Shown: positions 1-12,600 of the stretch, piece by piece | How positions within the stretch are numbered: the stretch's first letter is position 1 | Layout of the letters: every line of letters starts with the position of its first letter | Source of the DNA: Halichondria panicea | Lineage: Eukaryota; Porifera; Demospongiae; Suberitida; Halichondriidae | Direction: 5' to 3' | Length of the DNA: 64,000 nt | Assembly (NCBI RefSeq): GCF_963675165.1 | Contig: NC_087378.1 | Span: forward strand, 7,518,273 to 7,582,272 | Program-made: the position numbers and the translations under genes | The notes under the pieces: model-generated | Told to the model about the DNA's origin: nothing | Seen by the model: the letters and a program-made list of their open reading frames with translations, nothing else | The model's database searches: none

Positions 1-468
1 CACAGTCCTCTGGAAAGTGAGTTACATGTACTTGTCTTACATACATGTTCACGGCTTACTGAAGTACAGTACAGTGTATAATTTATATAGCATTGCATTT
101 ATTTTTTTCCCATTTCTAGTGTATTCATTCTGTATGCAGGACACCCTCTATGTATAAATTGTAATAGGCAACTGATCTCTTTGCATGTAATAATTTGTCC
201 TTCCCTGTATGCAAATATTTTAAAGACGACAAAAATAACAGTATACTCAATGCAACTAGTCATTGTCAACTACCCTATATTAGGTATTTTGTGTAATACG
301 TACTGTACTGTTTTGTACAGAGACAAGACTGCTGACCTGAGCCCTGATGTAGTGAACGCCCTGTACTTCCTGGAACAGTTTGTTCATTATGGAAACCTTC
401 CGAGAAAAGCCATCGAAAAATACATTCCTAGTTATATTTTCGACGAGTTTAAGCATGCAACCAGTTGA
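1..468 (+). CDS. 3' end of an unrecognised gene (partial)
   Basis: A terminal coding exon runs from about 321, after an acceptor ending in ttttgtacag, to a TGA at 466-468. It encodes about 48 residues with a helical look (DVVNALYFLEQFVHYGNLP, then KAIEKYIPSYIFDEF). A strong donor (gtgagt) at 17-18 suggests that bases 1-16 end the preceding exon. The phase fits: two left-over bases there join the A at 321 to make a lysine codon. I do not recognise the family and assign no function. The rest of the gene lies outside the window. Confidence 0.45.
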
Positions 469-766
469 CAGTTTTAACTACTTATATATACTAGCTATAG
501 ATTTTCACAAGCAGGTTCTTATTGAGTTGTGTGTGTGCATAAATAATTTATGTCAATGTCTTCGTGTGTTGTGCATCAATTGAAAATGATCGTCAATCGA
601 GTAACACGTTTGTAAACAAAATCAGTCTGGAAATGATCGTTCATTGAGCAACATGTAAAGGCTTATCCAGTGTTGATTGGTGTGTGTTAAATAGAATCAC
701 ACGAGGCAAGCAATTTGAAACTTTCTGGACAAAAAGACAGTTACAGCATCTAGTACAGAGTTAATT
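469..766. other. Intergenic region upstream of BUB3
   Basis: Short AT-rich spacer between the terminal exon of the unrecognised gene and BUB3. It must hold the 3' UTR of the first and the promoter of the second. An inverted CCAAT-type motif (attgg) lies near 675. I see no RNA gene or repeat here. Confidence 0.4.
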
Positions 767-1747
767 ATGCCTCAAAAAGTTGAATTTGAATTAAACCAGC
801 CACCTTCAGATGGAATTACAAGAGTATCTTTCAGTCCTGTGGCTAACTCGTCACAGCTGCTCGTATCTTCATGGGACAACAGTGTGGGCCTCTACAACAT
901 CTCACAGAACAATCTACAACACAAGTACACGCACCAGTATGCCGTGCTCGACTGCTGCTTCTATGATCCCTCAAAATCGTTTAGTGGAGGACTTGATCGA
1001 ACATTGAAAATGTACGATTTCGCGTCTCAGACCGAGAGTGTTATAGGCTCTCATCTTGATGCCATACGCTGCGTTCAATTCTGTCAAGAGCTTGGCCTTG
1101 TGATTACTGGCTCCTGGGACAAAACCGTTAAGCTTTGGGACCCACGAACAAATCACAATGTTGGTATGTACGATCAAAACGGAGAATCGGTGTACACTAT
1201 GTCTCTGTGTGGAGATCGAATCGTCGTGGGAACGTCGAACCGGAGAGTGCTTATCTGGGATTTGAAGAACATGCAATTTGCTGAGCAGCGAAGAGCTTCT
1301 AGTCTCAAATACCAAACCCGTTGCATCCAGTGTTTCCCCAACATGCAAGGGTATGTGTTGAGCTCTATCGAAGGCAGAGTGGCGGTGGAGTACTTGGATA
1401 CCGACCCTGAAATACAGAAGAAAAAGTACGCCTTCAAATGCCATCGTCTCAAGCAAAACAGCGTTGAGAATATCTATCCTGTCAATGCAATCGCCTTTCA
1501 TGGAGCCCACAATACTTTTGCCACTGGAGGTTCAGATGGTTTCGTGAATATTTGGGATCCCTTTAACAAGAAGCGACTTTGTCAGTTTCATCGCTATCCT
1601 GCTGATATCTCGTCTCTGGCTTTCAACAAAGAGGGCGGTATGATTGCCATTGCTTCTTCTCCTGTGCAGTGCGTGGAGGGTGAAGAGAAACAGAAGGATG
1701 CAGTCTACATTAGGTACATCACAGACTCTGAAACACAGCCAAAGTAG
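767..1747 (+). CDS. BUB3: Mitotic checkpoint protein BUB3
   Basis: A single uninterrupted 326-codon frame; human BUB3 has 328 aa. BUB3 is a seven-bladed WD40 propeller that binds the GLEBS motifs of BUB1 and BUBR1 and, through phosphorylated MELT repeats of KNL1, brings them to kinetochores for the spindle checkpoint. Visible marks are the N-terminal ...PPSDGITRVSFSP segment, blade endings such as GSWDKTVKLWDPR and GSDGFVNIWDPFNK, the QRRASSLKYQTRCIQCFPN stretch typical of BUB3, and the late FNKEGGMIAIASS strand. The start is the first ATG and aligns with the family start. The gene has no introns, although its neighbours have many. It converges with the GREB1 homologue. Confidence 0.97.
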   Translation: MPQKVEFELNQPPSDGITRVSFSPVANSSQLLVSSWDNSVGLYNISQNNLQHKYTHQYAVLDCCFYDPSKSFSGGLDRTLKMYDFASQTESVIGSHLDAIRCVQFCQELGLVITGSWDKTVKLWDPRTNHNVGMYDQNGESVYTMSLCGDRIVVGTSNRRVLIWDLKNMQFAEQRRASSLKYQTRCIQCFPNMQGYVLSSIEGRVAVEYLDTDPEIQKKKYAFKCHRLKQNSVENIYPVNAIAFHGAHNTFATGGSDGFVNIWDPFNKKRLCQFHRYPADISSLAFNKEGGMIAIASSPVQCVEGEEKQKDAVYIRYITDSETQPK

Positions 1748-2291
1748 AACTAACTAACTTTTCACAGTGTTATAACACTTTTTCTGTCTTTACATGTACC
1801 TCTCTAAATTGATTGTTAACTCTAATTGATTTATAGTGTTAAAGTAATGTTGTTCATTTAATTAATTTTATATACAGCATTGTTAATTATATAAAGCTGC
1901 AAAGGAGTTGATCTGAGGAAAAAGGGGTGGGGCTAATCTACAGCACATTCAGCACCTCTCATAATTGATGAGGTAGAGAATACTGTCATGCATTTACCTA
2001 CCCACATGCATGCACAAGGAAATAGTTATAAAATTATTATTTATTACGAAGAATTTCCTGATATTAATTTGTATTGTTTTTAATCAGTCAAAAGTGATAA
2101 AAAGAAAATCAAAAAGGCACACGTATATTATGGTGGTTCAATACCAGAGATAAAATAAAAATGGGGAAAAAATAAGCAAAGAACCTGTATATCTGGATAA
2201 ACTTACATGACTAAATGTGGGTGCCTATAAGATGAATTAATGGTGATTTGAATGGCTGATAATACATGTGAAACACAGCTAACTGATGTGA
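1748..2291. other. Convergent intergenic region BUB3 / GREB1 homologue
   Basis: About 540 bp of AT-rich sequence between two converging genes. It should contain both 3' UTRs and poly(A) sites; aataaaa-like signals occur, for example near 2153. No further gene or repeat is seen. Confidence 0.4.
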
Positions 2292-5200
2292 TTAACCTTC
2301 GTAACGTCCAATGAAAAAGAACAATGGGTTCATTTTGTCCGAGCATGCAGTTTGATACTCGTCTCTCAAGCGAAACTTCCACTTCTCTTCGAGATCCAAC
2401 CTTGCTACTTCTTGTACCAACGTCTTACAGTCTCTAGTCACAATACACAGACATGCCCCGGGGACGAAACTGAGATTGCTGATATGCTCACTTCTCAAGC
2501 GGCCTTCGCAGAGATACAAAAGCAACCCTCCAAATTGTACACTCGCATCGCACGACGTAATCTTTTGTTCTACTCCCGAGTTCTCCGCCAAACGATCCGA
2601 CTTTACCATGGTTACGTGCGTCTTTGGGCCGAGGGTTACGTAATTGTCGATAACCAGCACAGGATGAGAAGGAGTCAAGGCGTGTGGGAAGAGAGACTGA
2701 CTCTTGTGAAGGAGGTAGTGCTCCATGAGATAGGGACCCGGGTGAGGCAGATGCGAGGACGAATCATGGTGGAGAGAGATCACCACTCGATCAATGTCCG
2801 AAACAAGACTAGACACGCTTGAGTGCAGAGGATACTTGTTGCCCCCAGTTAGTATATGCTTTTTAACAATCGCCACTTCTTTGCACAGTTTTGTTTGCAA
2901 TCCAGCTTCACGCAAGGCTAGGTTAAAGCCGACAGCTGCAGAGTTGAAAGAGAATTGATTGTATCCAATCTCTGCTGTTCGACTTAAATTGATCATGATG
3001 AAATCGTGACAGAGGTCAAAGTCCGAGAGATTATTTGATTTGGTGACATCTTCACTCCAAGTGAGAACACCGATGGCAGCGTACTGTAGACAGTCTGTAG
3101 ATCTCTCTAAGGTTAGTAGCACCTCAGACATGTTGAAGTTCTCACTCCTGTGGGTGGAGAGAGACAATTAAGTTTGGACATTGATTAAAAAATCAACAAA
3201 ATAATGGCTATAAGAGAAGACCCTCAACTTGTACAGCTGACAAACTTGTAAAACTTCTGGTGGGGCTTAATACCGATCCTGAGAGTGGACTACATGCTAA
3301 AATACATTGTATAGCGGCATTTTGGCAACTCTTTTCAACTAGGCAAAACTTTTTCTGCAACTCAAAGAGATATGTTTAGATCAGAAATCTCTAGCTAGGA
3401 CTGCCCAAAATCCACTAAAACAATCGATAGTACCGTATGACTGGAACATTAATTTTTGCGAATGAGTAATTTGAACCGACTTGGCGTCTCAGGCGATGCT
3501 ACTACAGCATTAACGTTACTTCCACCGGGAAACTTAAATTTGGCGGTCTTAAATTTGGTACCTTAACACTCGCCAAATTTCTCCATTATAATCATAGTAT
3601 ACATTGTAAGTAACTCTTGATTGTACATGATCATCACAGCACACACTTACTTTGTTTCTGCGATTCTTTTCCACATGACAATGTTGTCGCTCATGATGGT
3701 CACCATTGGCCACGTGGTGTGGGATGAGTTATCGTGTTGGCTGTTCAGCTGATAGTTGTGCTGGGCAAAACTCTTGATGATGTGATAGGTGGCCCCTAAG
3801 AAAAAATAATATAAAGGTACAATAAATATACAGCTAGCTACGTAGCTATTTAACTGTAACCGAATAATTATGTGCTAAATAAGAGTGTTTACGTAGGTAG
3901 GTAGGTAGGTGTCTGTTCAGAGTACATTACATACGCTATTTTGTCAAAAACAGGCCGAAAATACACATTTGATTTTTAACACATCATCTGAAAAGCATCT
4001 CTCTAAGCTTTCAAAAAATCATCAAATTAATGTTATTGGACCAACGGAACCAAAGTTATGGCCATTCAAAGATGCTCTATTTAACGCTAGGGAACATACC
4101 TAATCCCATTGCCTCCTTATCAGGTACAGCCATGATGACCAGGTTAGGCCAAGCTCTGCAATATTTCTTGAACTGGCTCTCCACAGTCACCAGTACTTGC
4201 AGGTTCTCGTAGCCGGCATGGCCAAGGTTGAACAGTCCAGTCGTGTCACGGCCCAGAGTTGGAATAAACACAGGTGACCGAACTTTCAACTTAATGTCCT
4301 TGTTCCAGTTAATATGGGGCAATTTGAGCAAGTAGAGATACTTTCTCTCTCCATCATTCACAACCGTACAGTGTTTGGCTTGTGAAGATGGTATTTGCCA
4401 CTTAAGCGTAATGAAGGAGCCTTCTTTTACGGGGAACTTGGAAGTTAGTACCTCAGAGCCGTGGCTGGCTTTCAGTTGAGAACATTTGGTACAGGAATGT
4501 GACACATCGTATGCCATATAAGGGGAGGTGCTTACAGTGATGACAGCTGGCGTCTTGGTGGTGGACTGTGAAGCCATGGTGACAGACGAGGGGCATTGTA
4601 CATCTTTGGAGTCTACTCCATTACAGAGATGGCTGGTTAAGTACTCGAGTGTAACTATCTTGCTGTGCTCCATGTTGTGCGTGGTCGAGTGGTCGGAGGG
4701 TGTGTCTTGAAGGAAGATGCTGTCCACAGGCGTTCCTGTTTCTATAGTGACTCCCTTTGAAGATCGCAGGTGATCGTGTAGGAGACGAATCAACATGTGC
4801 CAAGCACCTGTCTTGCCAACCTAACGGGATGGAAATAGTACATAGACGACTAATGGGATGGAAATAGTACATAGACGATCATTCATTAAAATGATGTCGG
4901 CATTCTTACTTAACTAAACCATAAACCGGTAATGTTGAAAAATAACTATTTGATCAATGTACGAGAGAATAGCTACTAGCCCCCCTCAGCTGTATAACGT
5001 ATCCCCTTAGCTGTATAACGTACCCCCTCAACTGTATACGTACCCCCTCAGCTGTATACGTACCCCCTCAACTGTATACGTACCCCCTCAACTGTATACG
5101 TACCCCCTCAACTGTATACGTACCCCCTCAGCTGTATACGTACCCCTCAGCTGTATATGTACCCCCTCAGCACCCTCAGCTGTATACGTACCCTCTCAGC

Positions 5201-6467
5201 TGTAATGTACCCCCTCAGCCCCCTCAGCTGTATACGTACCCCCTCAACTGTAATGTACCCCCTCAGCCCCCTCAGCTGTATACGTACTCCCTCAACACCC
5301 TCAACTGTATGTACCTGTGGTGGTCCTGACAGTAGAAACCTCTTGACTGCCCCTTGAGTAGTTTGCTTGCCGACTGCGTCCAGGTGAGACCTGTCATGAC
5401 TACTGGAGGGCTTACTCCACCTTAGATAGTGTAGACTCTGGTTGTGAGGGTCAGGGTCGAAGAGGGGGGTTCTCTTGTACCCCCCAGACCATGTGACCCC
5501 CTGAGCTGGGGGTAGGAGTAGGTGCTGCTGGGGGTTCTGACTCGACCACACATGGTAGTACGGCCTATGGGGGAAGGAAATACATACAATGTTCACTTTT
5601 TCCCCGATAATTATAGCACACACTGCAGTATAATTATTGGCTGAAAGAATAATAACAAGTACATAATAAATCATTTACGTTTGAGCCACAAAAGAGGCAT
5701 ACATTAGTTGAGCAAACTGAATGAATGGAGAAGGCCTAGCTTACCACATGGTGGGCAAATTTGTGTTGACTTTAGTTTTTTGAGGATTTGAAATAGCTAA
5801 AAAGTCTGGGCACATCATTGAAGGAGTGTACATTACTGTGTAGTTGACTATGATAATTATCACTATTCACGCCTACCTTGATAGCAGGCACACTTTATTG
5901 TGATTCATTTCCTCGTCTCCCTCTTCTTCATCGGAATCAGAATCCAAGTCTGCAGTATCCCCGTGCAATTCCATGTCCTCGTCAACTGGCGGTACCGTGA
6001 ATGGGCTCTTGGAAAAATCGGTACTGGAATCGGTACTGGAATAAAAGTGGTTCTCATCACTCGGTGGATCAATAGTGACCGTTACAGTTCCAGTACTATT
6101 CAACCCACACTCTTGTGAACTTGGACTGGGATGTTCGATATTCCCGGTACTGGCATGGGACTCAGTCGAGCTCACACTACTAGTCCTAGTAGCCCCAGGC
6201 CGCCAGCTGATGACACGGCCTTCTCCTTTCGTTGTTTGTTTGGTTTCTTCACAGAAACTGCTTTTGCGGCTGCTCGAGGAACTGCTTGTCTGGTGGGCGG
6301 GGCCATTGGGTGGGGTCTGAGGGGAGGGGGTGGTGTTAAACACTGAGTCTGTCTCTTCAGTCTTCATTGGCTGCAATAATTAAGAGGGGAAAAAAAGTTT
6401 ATTTTAATTTTATGACATGCATAAAAGGAGCTTGTAGCAATTAAATTGCATGTCTTTCTCTTACGTG

Positions 6468-6535
<68 letters not shown>

Positions 6536-6548
6536 TGTGTGTGGGTGG

Positions 6549-6644
<96 letters not shown>

Positions 6645-9566
6645 ACACAATCTCTATTAAACTCTCCCGGATGTAATGTCTACCTCATTGCATTAATCAA
6701 ATTACCGGGCAGCTTGTGTGGGCTAGTGTAAAGGAGTGCTGTGTCTATGCAGTCCCAGTGAAGGGACACTGCACACAATTATGTACACACTCAATTATTA
6801 TATTTTAGTGCAGATACATTACTGATCCCACTTCTTATACATACATGGGCATAATTGTGATTTGAATTATGTTGTTTATCGGCTTAACATTATTAAGAAC
6901 ATGATCAACACACCAGTGGTATTTTGATGCCCTAAACTGTCTGCCTTGTAATAAACAGTACATGCAGATACCATTAATTTGGAGTCGTATCTATGCGCCA
7001 CAAGTCATCTACAATTAGCGCTCTTAGATCTTCTCCATGCACTTTTATTACTAGGCAACTACGTACGTTTTACAAATTAACTCTTGTCAGTAGTACTACG
7101 TAAAATTATATATGCTTGAAGTCATTGTACACAGATCCCTATTATAGTAAGCATCACTAAATTCCATTTATGTTGAGTTTGACCTTCATAATAATAATTG
7201 CCCAACTTCACTGAAATTCAAAATGTATATACCATTGGATTCCTTGTTAAAAAGCGCTTCTATCTATATGCTTGCGAGGTGATAAGCTTCAACCAACTAA
7301 AAGTCAGCATTTTCCTGTAGAAGTCCTAGGCATACTTGTCAACCACATAAATCACGAATGAAATGAAGCCATAATTGACCACATAACTTCCAGGGCTGAA
7401 CTCTAGACTTTTATTAGCCTCCTATACAGTCGACCGAACAAGTAATAAGGAGTGGGCGTGGCGTGGGAACGAGGTTCTATAACAGTACACACGTACTGAC
7501 CTCGTCTTTGTCTTCTCTTCCGATTCTGACAGAGCTCTTTCTCAGAGGAGTGTAGTAGCCATTGAGTAGACTGAGGTCGTACTCATAAGTGGCTCGGTGG
7601 AAGGGGGTGAGGGGGTAACAGAGCCGTAGATCCACCCATCTCAATGACCTGGGGGTTAAAAAAGCACATAGAACATGTGTGGAATAATAGTCGAGTGTTT
7701 AATTGTTATGCAGAAATCAAGCCCCATTTTTAATCTCAAAAGCCAATTTCCTGAAATTTGCAAGCATGAGAACCGATTAAACTTAGGAGTATCGTTTACT
7801 TTGACATCATTCTATATACTTCTATCTAAGTGCTTTTCAAGGGTCGCAAAAACAGAGCTTGAATGACAATCAGAATTGTGGTTGAGCCACTTAGTCAGTT
7901 GTGAATAGCAACCATTGTGGCAGGCTTCCCTCAGACAATACACAGGCCACCACAATTAACCTCACACACATAAAAAAAAAAGAAGAATGGCACTAGAATG
8001 TAGAAAATGATCAAAGCCAGAGGAGGTCCGACATGCGTGCACGAATCACTACAAGTTCAGTGCATTGATGTCATTGCGGTCACGTGATAATGCTTGGCCA
8101 CAATGCACTGAACTTGTAGTGATTCATGCACGCATGTCGGACCTCCTCTGGGTCAAAGCTAGCTACATAGGGGAGTGGTGGTTAAAATGCATGCAGAGAG
8201 TATAATGGTGTACAATCATGCGTTCAAACCAAGTAAGCTAGACAGACTTACACAGACTGGAAAAATTAGGGCATAATTATTTTAATGAGTGTCTACAGAT
8301 CTACTTGCCCCCCCCCCCCCCCGAGGTAACAATTCACATCTCTTACCTCGGGAATGTGAGTCCAGCTCTAGCCTGACCTGCCAGCACTACGATGCACGGT
8401 ACTCCCTCAAGATCTCTGTAGCAAGTCACATGACCGTCTTGACCACGCCCCTTCTGAGGGATCCGTTGAGCAAAGTGATCAGAGACTGACAGAAGATGAG
8501 ATCCGTTGTCAAATATGACCTCGAATCGAAATTGCAGTCCAAGAGAATTTCTCACTCTTTTTAGAGATAGGTAGAACTGATGACCCGTGTCTGAGTCATG
8601 TGACCTATACGGAGAACATCAAAAAGCGTGACTTACGTATACATTAATTGTATAATACCCAAAGAGATCCAGTACTCAGTACATCAAAGCACAATTCTGC
8701 ACAATCGTAATAAAAATTGAATTTGTCCTAGCTATAAATCAATATTATTGGCCCAAGACAGTCACAGCACGTGCTGGCGGCATCACACTGCTTATACAGG
8801 TCTACAACGTAATGTACATCGAGAATTACTGAATCACAATCCAAACACATAAAACATTATTATAAAAATACCAGCCACCATTAATATTTTACCCCACTAT
8901 TCTGTTATTCTGTACCTACACATATCCGCGGACAACACCCAAGACTACAAATTAAACTAGAAGCACATGTTCAAATGCTTTTTGGTTAGCACACCGTTCA
9001 TTGTCTAGCCACATCATTAAGCAGACCTCAGGGCATACCGAGGTACATAGCTAATTAGTCAGAGTGCAATGGCTGGTGTGTTGTTGACCAAAACAACAAT
9101 AACAGGTCGTGTATTCATGCCCGATGGTCCATTGTTGCCAGTAAATAGAATTAGCTAAACATATATGAGGGAAAGAGCTGGAACCCACTGGAACCACTTA
9201 AAGGTACCCCAAGGTTTTCCTAACATGATTAGAGGTTAATGACTGAAGCCAAATCTATTGGTACCCATTTCAGAACAGTACACTTAAGCAGCTGTAACTG
9301 GCATGTTGTTATGTAAGGCCGTTTATGCTGCACACATAATTATAGCCATTAGGTGAAACAAAGTTTTTGTTTGGATTAAGTGTCTACCAGACAAAGCACA
9401 TTAAACAAGAGAGAGTTACATGCTCTTTAGTAATTATCTAGTCCATAATAGGAATTAAAATTATACGTGTTATTAGGCAAACAGCAACTGCCCACCCCCG
9501 TTAAGAAAAACATAGCTACAGGTAATTGCAGTCGAGTTTAAGGTTTAGGTGTCTTGTAGTGGTGTT

Positions 9567-9601
<35 letters not shown>

Positions 9602-12600
9602 GACCTATATACATGTACGTACAGCTGTATGTACACGTGTATTAAGGTATCGTATGATAGACGACAATTGGTCTATAAATGGACGTACAGGATTGTTGGG
9701 TTTGAGATATGTCAGTTCTAAAAGAGTGAGTACTGAGCTGATGAGCAAACAGTAAACCCCCCCTCCCCCGTTTTAGCTATCGATATTCCAGTCGAGTTTA
9801 AAGCTAAAGTGTCTTGAAATAAGGTACCATTATACACACAGACAGTGATTGATACTGCAAGTGTTGTACTGTACGATGGGAGGAGGCTGACCTGATGAGC
9901 AACATGCTCCCTTGGCCTCGTCTGTTGAGCATGGGGCCGTTGACCAGCTGTGTGATGAGGGACAGTGTCTCCGGTAGAGGGGAGGCACAGGAAGTGGGTG
10001 GGGCTTGATTCACGACTGCTAGTAGACAGGCAATGTATTGATCCAACAGCTGCTGTGCTCGAAGTGAAGTCAAGCTAGTAGATGAGGCAGAGCTGCAGAA
10101 ATGCATAATAATATTACATTAAAAAAGAAATTTTTTAATTGCTTGTAGCCTTAAATTTGAGAACACAAGTTTAATTGTTAGATGCTTGTCAGTGTCAATT
10201 GCACAAAACATAGCCAAGAAAAAAGGTAATTTAAAGTCTTAATTCCCTCAAAGCTAAAATACCCCAGGCAATCCACAATACACATTGTACATACAGTCAC
10301 GCATAATATTATATATTATATGCACACAATCAACATAATAATTATAGGTACGTAGGTCATGATCATTTTGTGTCTTCATTGGCACATGCATAATAATCAT
10401 ATACGTACTCTTACCTTTCATTGAGTCTTGCAGCTGACTTGTAAAACATCTCCTCAAAACACACGTCCTCTTTGAAGGCCACTCCCAACTCAGCATCTTC
10501 CTTCCCTGAATTATCGTGCGCCCTCTGAAACGTGTGAAGGGAGCAGAACTGACCATTCGTCTCTCCGTCACTTGTAGGCGACTTGCTCGGTAGCCAGTGA
10601 ATCTGATTGGTCGTTGGTGGGATCAGACAGCTGCTAGTTTGAAGGGAGTACGGATGAGAAGAAACGTTGAGAATGATACAATTTGTTGTGTTACTCAATA
10701 GCGACAGTGAATCTGAAATCGGGACGGAAGAAGTTTCGGATAATTCCGATGATATTGATTTACCGGCCGATGGAAAAAATTTGCTTGCAATTTTCGTAGT
10801 TAAATGAGCGTTTTCGACAACGACTAAATACAGAGTCTCTCTGTTGTTTTGCACATCGTTGATAAGACCCTGAAACTGCGGTGCTTCTTGAGACATGTTA
10901 CAACACACCACTCGTCGTCTGCTTTCAGTTTCGTAATCAGAGTTTGTACGAGAGCTCGAGTTATGGTTGCTGGGGGAACCGCTGGCTTTGTTCAGAGACA
11001 GGTCTTCTAAATATTCAACTAGTCCACTTTTGAAGACTTCGGAAACTGTTTGAGAATTGAAGCTTGCATCTGGAGGACAAAGGACTCGAAAATCAACATT
11101 TTTGAAGTGTTCTATTTTCGTTTCAGAGTTGAAACTGGATAGAATTTTTTGGAGTAAAATCACAGCCATATTGTACTGCTCTTGAAAAGGCCCACTGGGC
11201 TTATGCTCGATGACATACGAAGATGCAGGAACAAGTGATTCAGCTATCGATGCTGACATTAATCTAGTCGATTGTTGATCTTTCGTTTCAGGGCAGTAGA
11301 ACGGGATCTGTACGACATCCTTCAAATTCCTTTCAAACCGTCGCACAGCCGACAAAAATTCATTCGAGGGGCTAATTTTAAGCGAGGGTGGTCTTTGGGG
11401 AAGGGACACTTGCTTCGATTTGATTTGCTGTCTTTTCCGTTTCGAGTCAAAACTAGCTGCTAGCTCCGCTTCTCTGAGTCTCAATACTTGTAGAGGTTCG
11501 ATCATGAGTACGCAAAAGTCAACGGTAGCTGAAGTATGCAATGCCATGGCGACCACATAATCAGGTAGATTTGTGCTACTGTACTGTAAGTGGTATAAAA
11601 CATGAATCAGTCCGTCTGTCAAGTTGTGGTGAGATGTCCGGATTTGAACTTTGCCCTGTGTGGGGTAGACGACCATTCGAGAGAGATGCATCAGCTGAGA
11701 TTGCACATACGTTGATTCTGACATCTTCCTATGCTTTTTGTTATACTGGATCCACTCCGCCTCTCCTGCTTGTGCATAGTGGATCATAGTACGGAGGTTC
11801 TCAACGTTTATAGCCTCCCCCGGCCGAAGAGAATTGAGATAGCAGATGACCAGATAACAGACGCTTTCAGGCGACAGAGAATCGTGCATGCCGTTAAGAG
11901 ACTGCTTGCAGAGATCGTGCAGTTGATTAGAAACGGTGATGTTGGGGTGATTAAGTACAGAATCTGATATATTACCGAGACATCTAAACAGGACTAAATG
12001 CAGTTTGTCAGGTAACAGCGGAGGAGGGATCTGATTGGTCGCTGCTATATGCGGGGAGGTTTTGCTCGTAGCTACCAAACCCGGCTCGCTACTAAGCGAA
12101 GACTCGACCATGCGGCGTGGTAGTACTTGCGGTGATGACAGACTGTACGGTACTACAGCTTTCGGTAGCGAGGTAATGGGTAGTACAATGGTTTGAGGGG
12201 TCGAAGTGCGAGTACTGGATGCATTAGAGGAAAGGATGACAGACTGACCTGCAAAACACAAAGGGATAAATCTGTGTTAACTTATTCATTTGAATGAATC
12301 CATATTCATGAATAACAAAGATTCTTTTGTGTACAATAGTATTGAAACCTGTTCTAGTATACAGTGGATTCACTGAAGCAGTTGCTATTAATAACTGTAA
12401 AGCTAGAATGGGGTTTTGAGGGGAGGTTATGTATAGGGAGCAATGTACAAATAGCTGATGCTCATTTGACATTTCATAGGATAATAAAGGATAGTTTAGA
12501 CTTGAAATGCAACCAAAACAAATTGTTAATCTTATCGTGATAATTACTAGCAGGCCGATACACAAGTAGAAACATTACACGATCTACGTACATATGTGTA

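Noticed and set aside
971-1510. 179-codon frame antisense to BUB3
   Set aside because: It lies fully opposite a strongly conserved WD40 gene and has no recognisable features.
4978-5312. Regular 20-bp repeat array considered as a CRISPR-like array
   Set aside because: There are no spacers; units are directly adjacent and the array lies in an animal intron.
6364-6731. Several overlapping ORFs of alternating Cys/Val or Thr/His
   Set aside because: They are translations of the (TG)n microsatellite in an intron, with no protein character.
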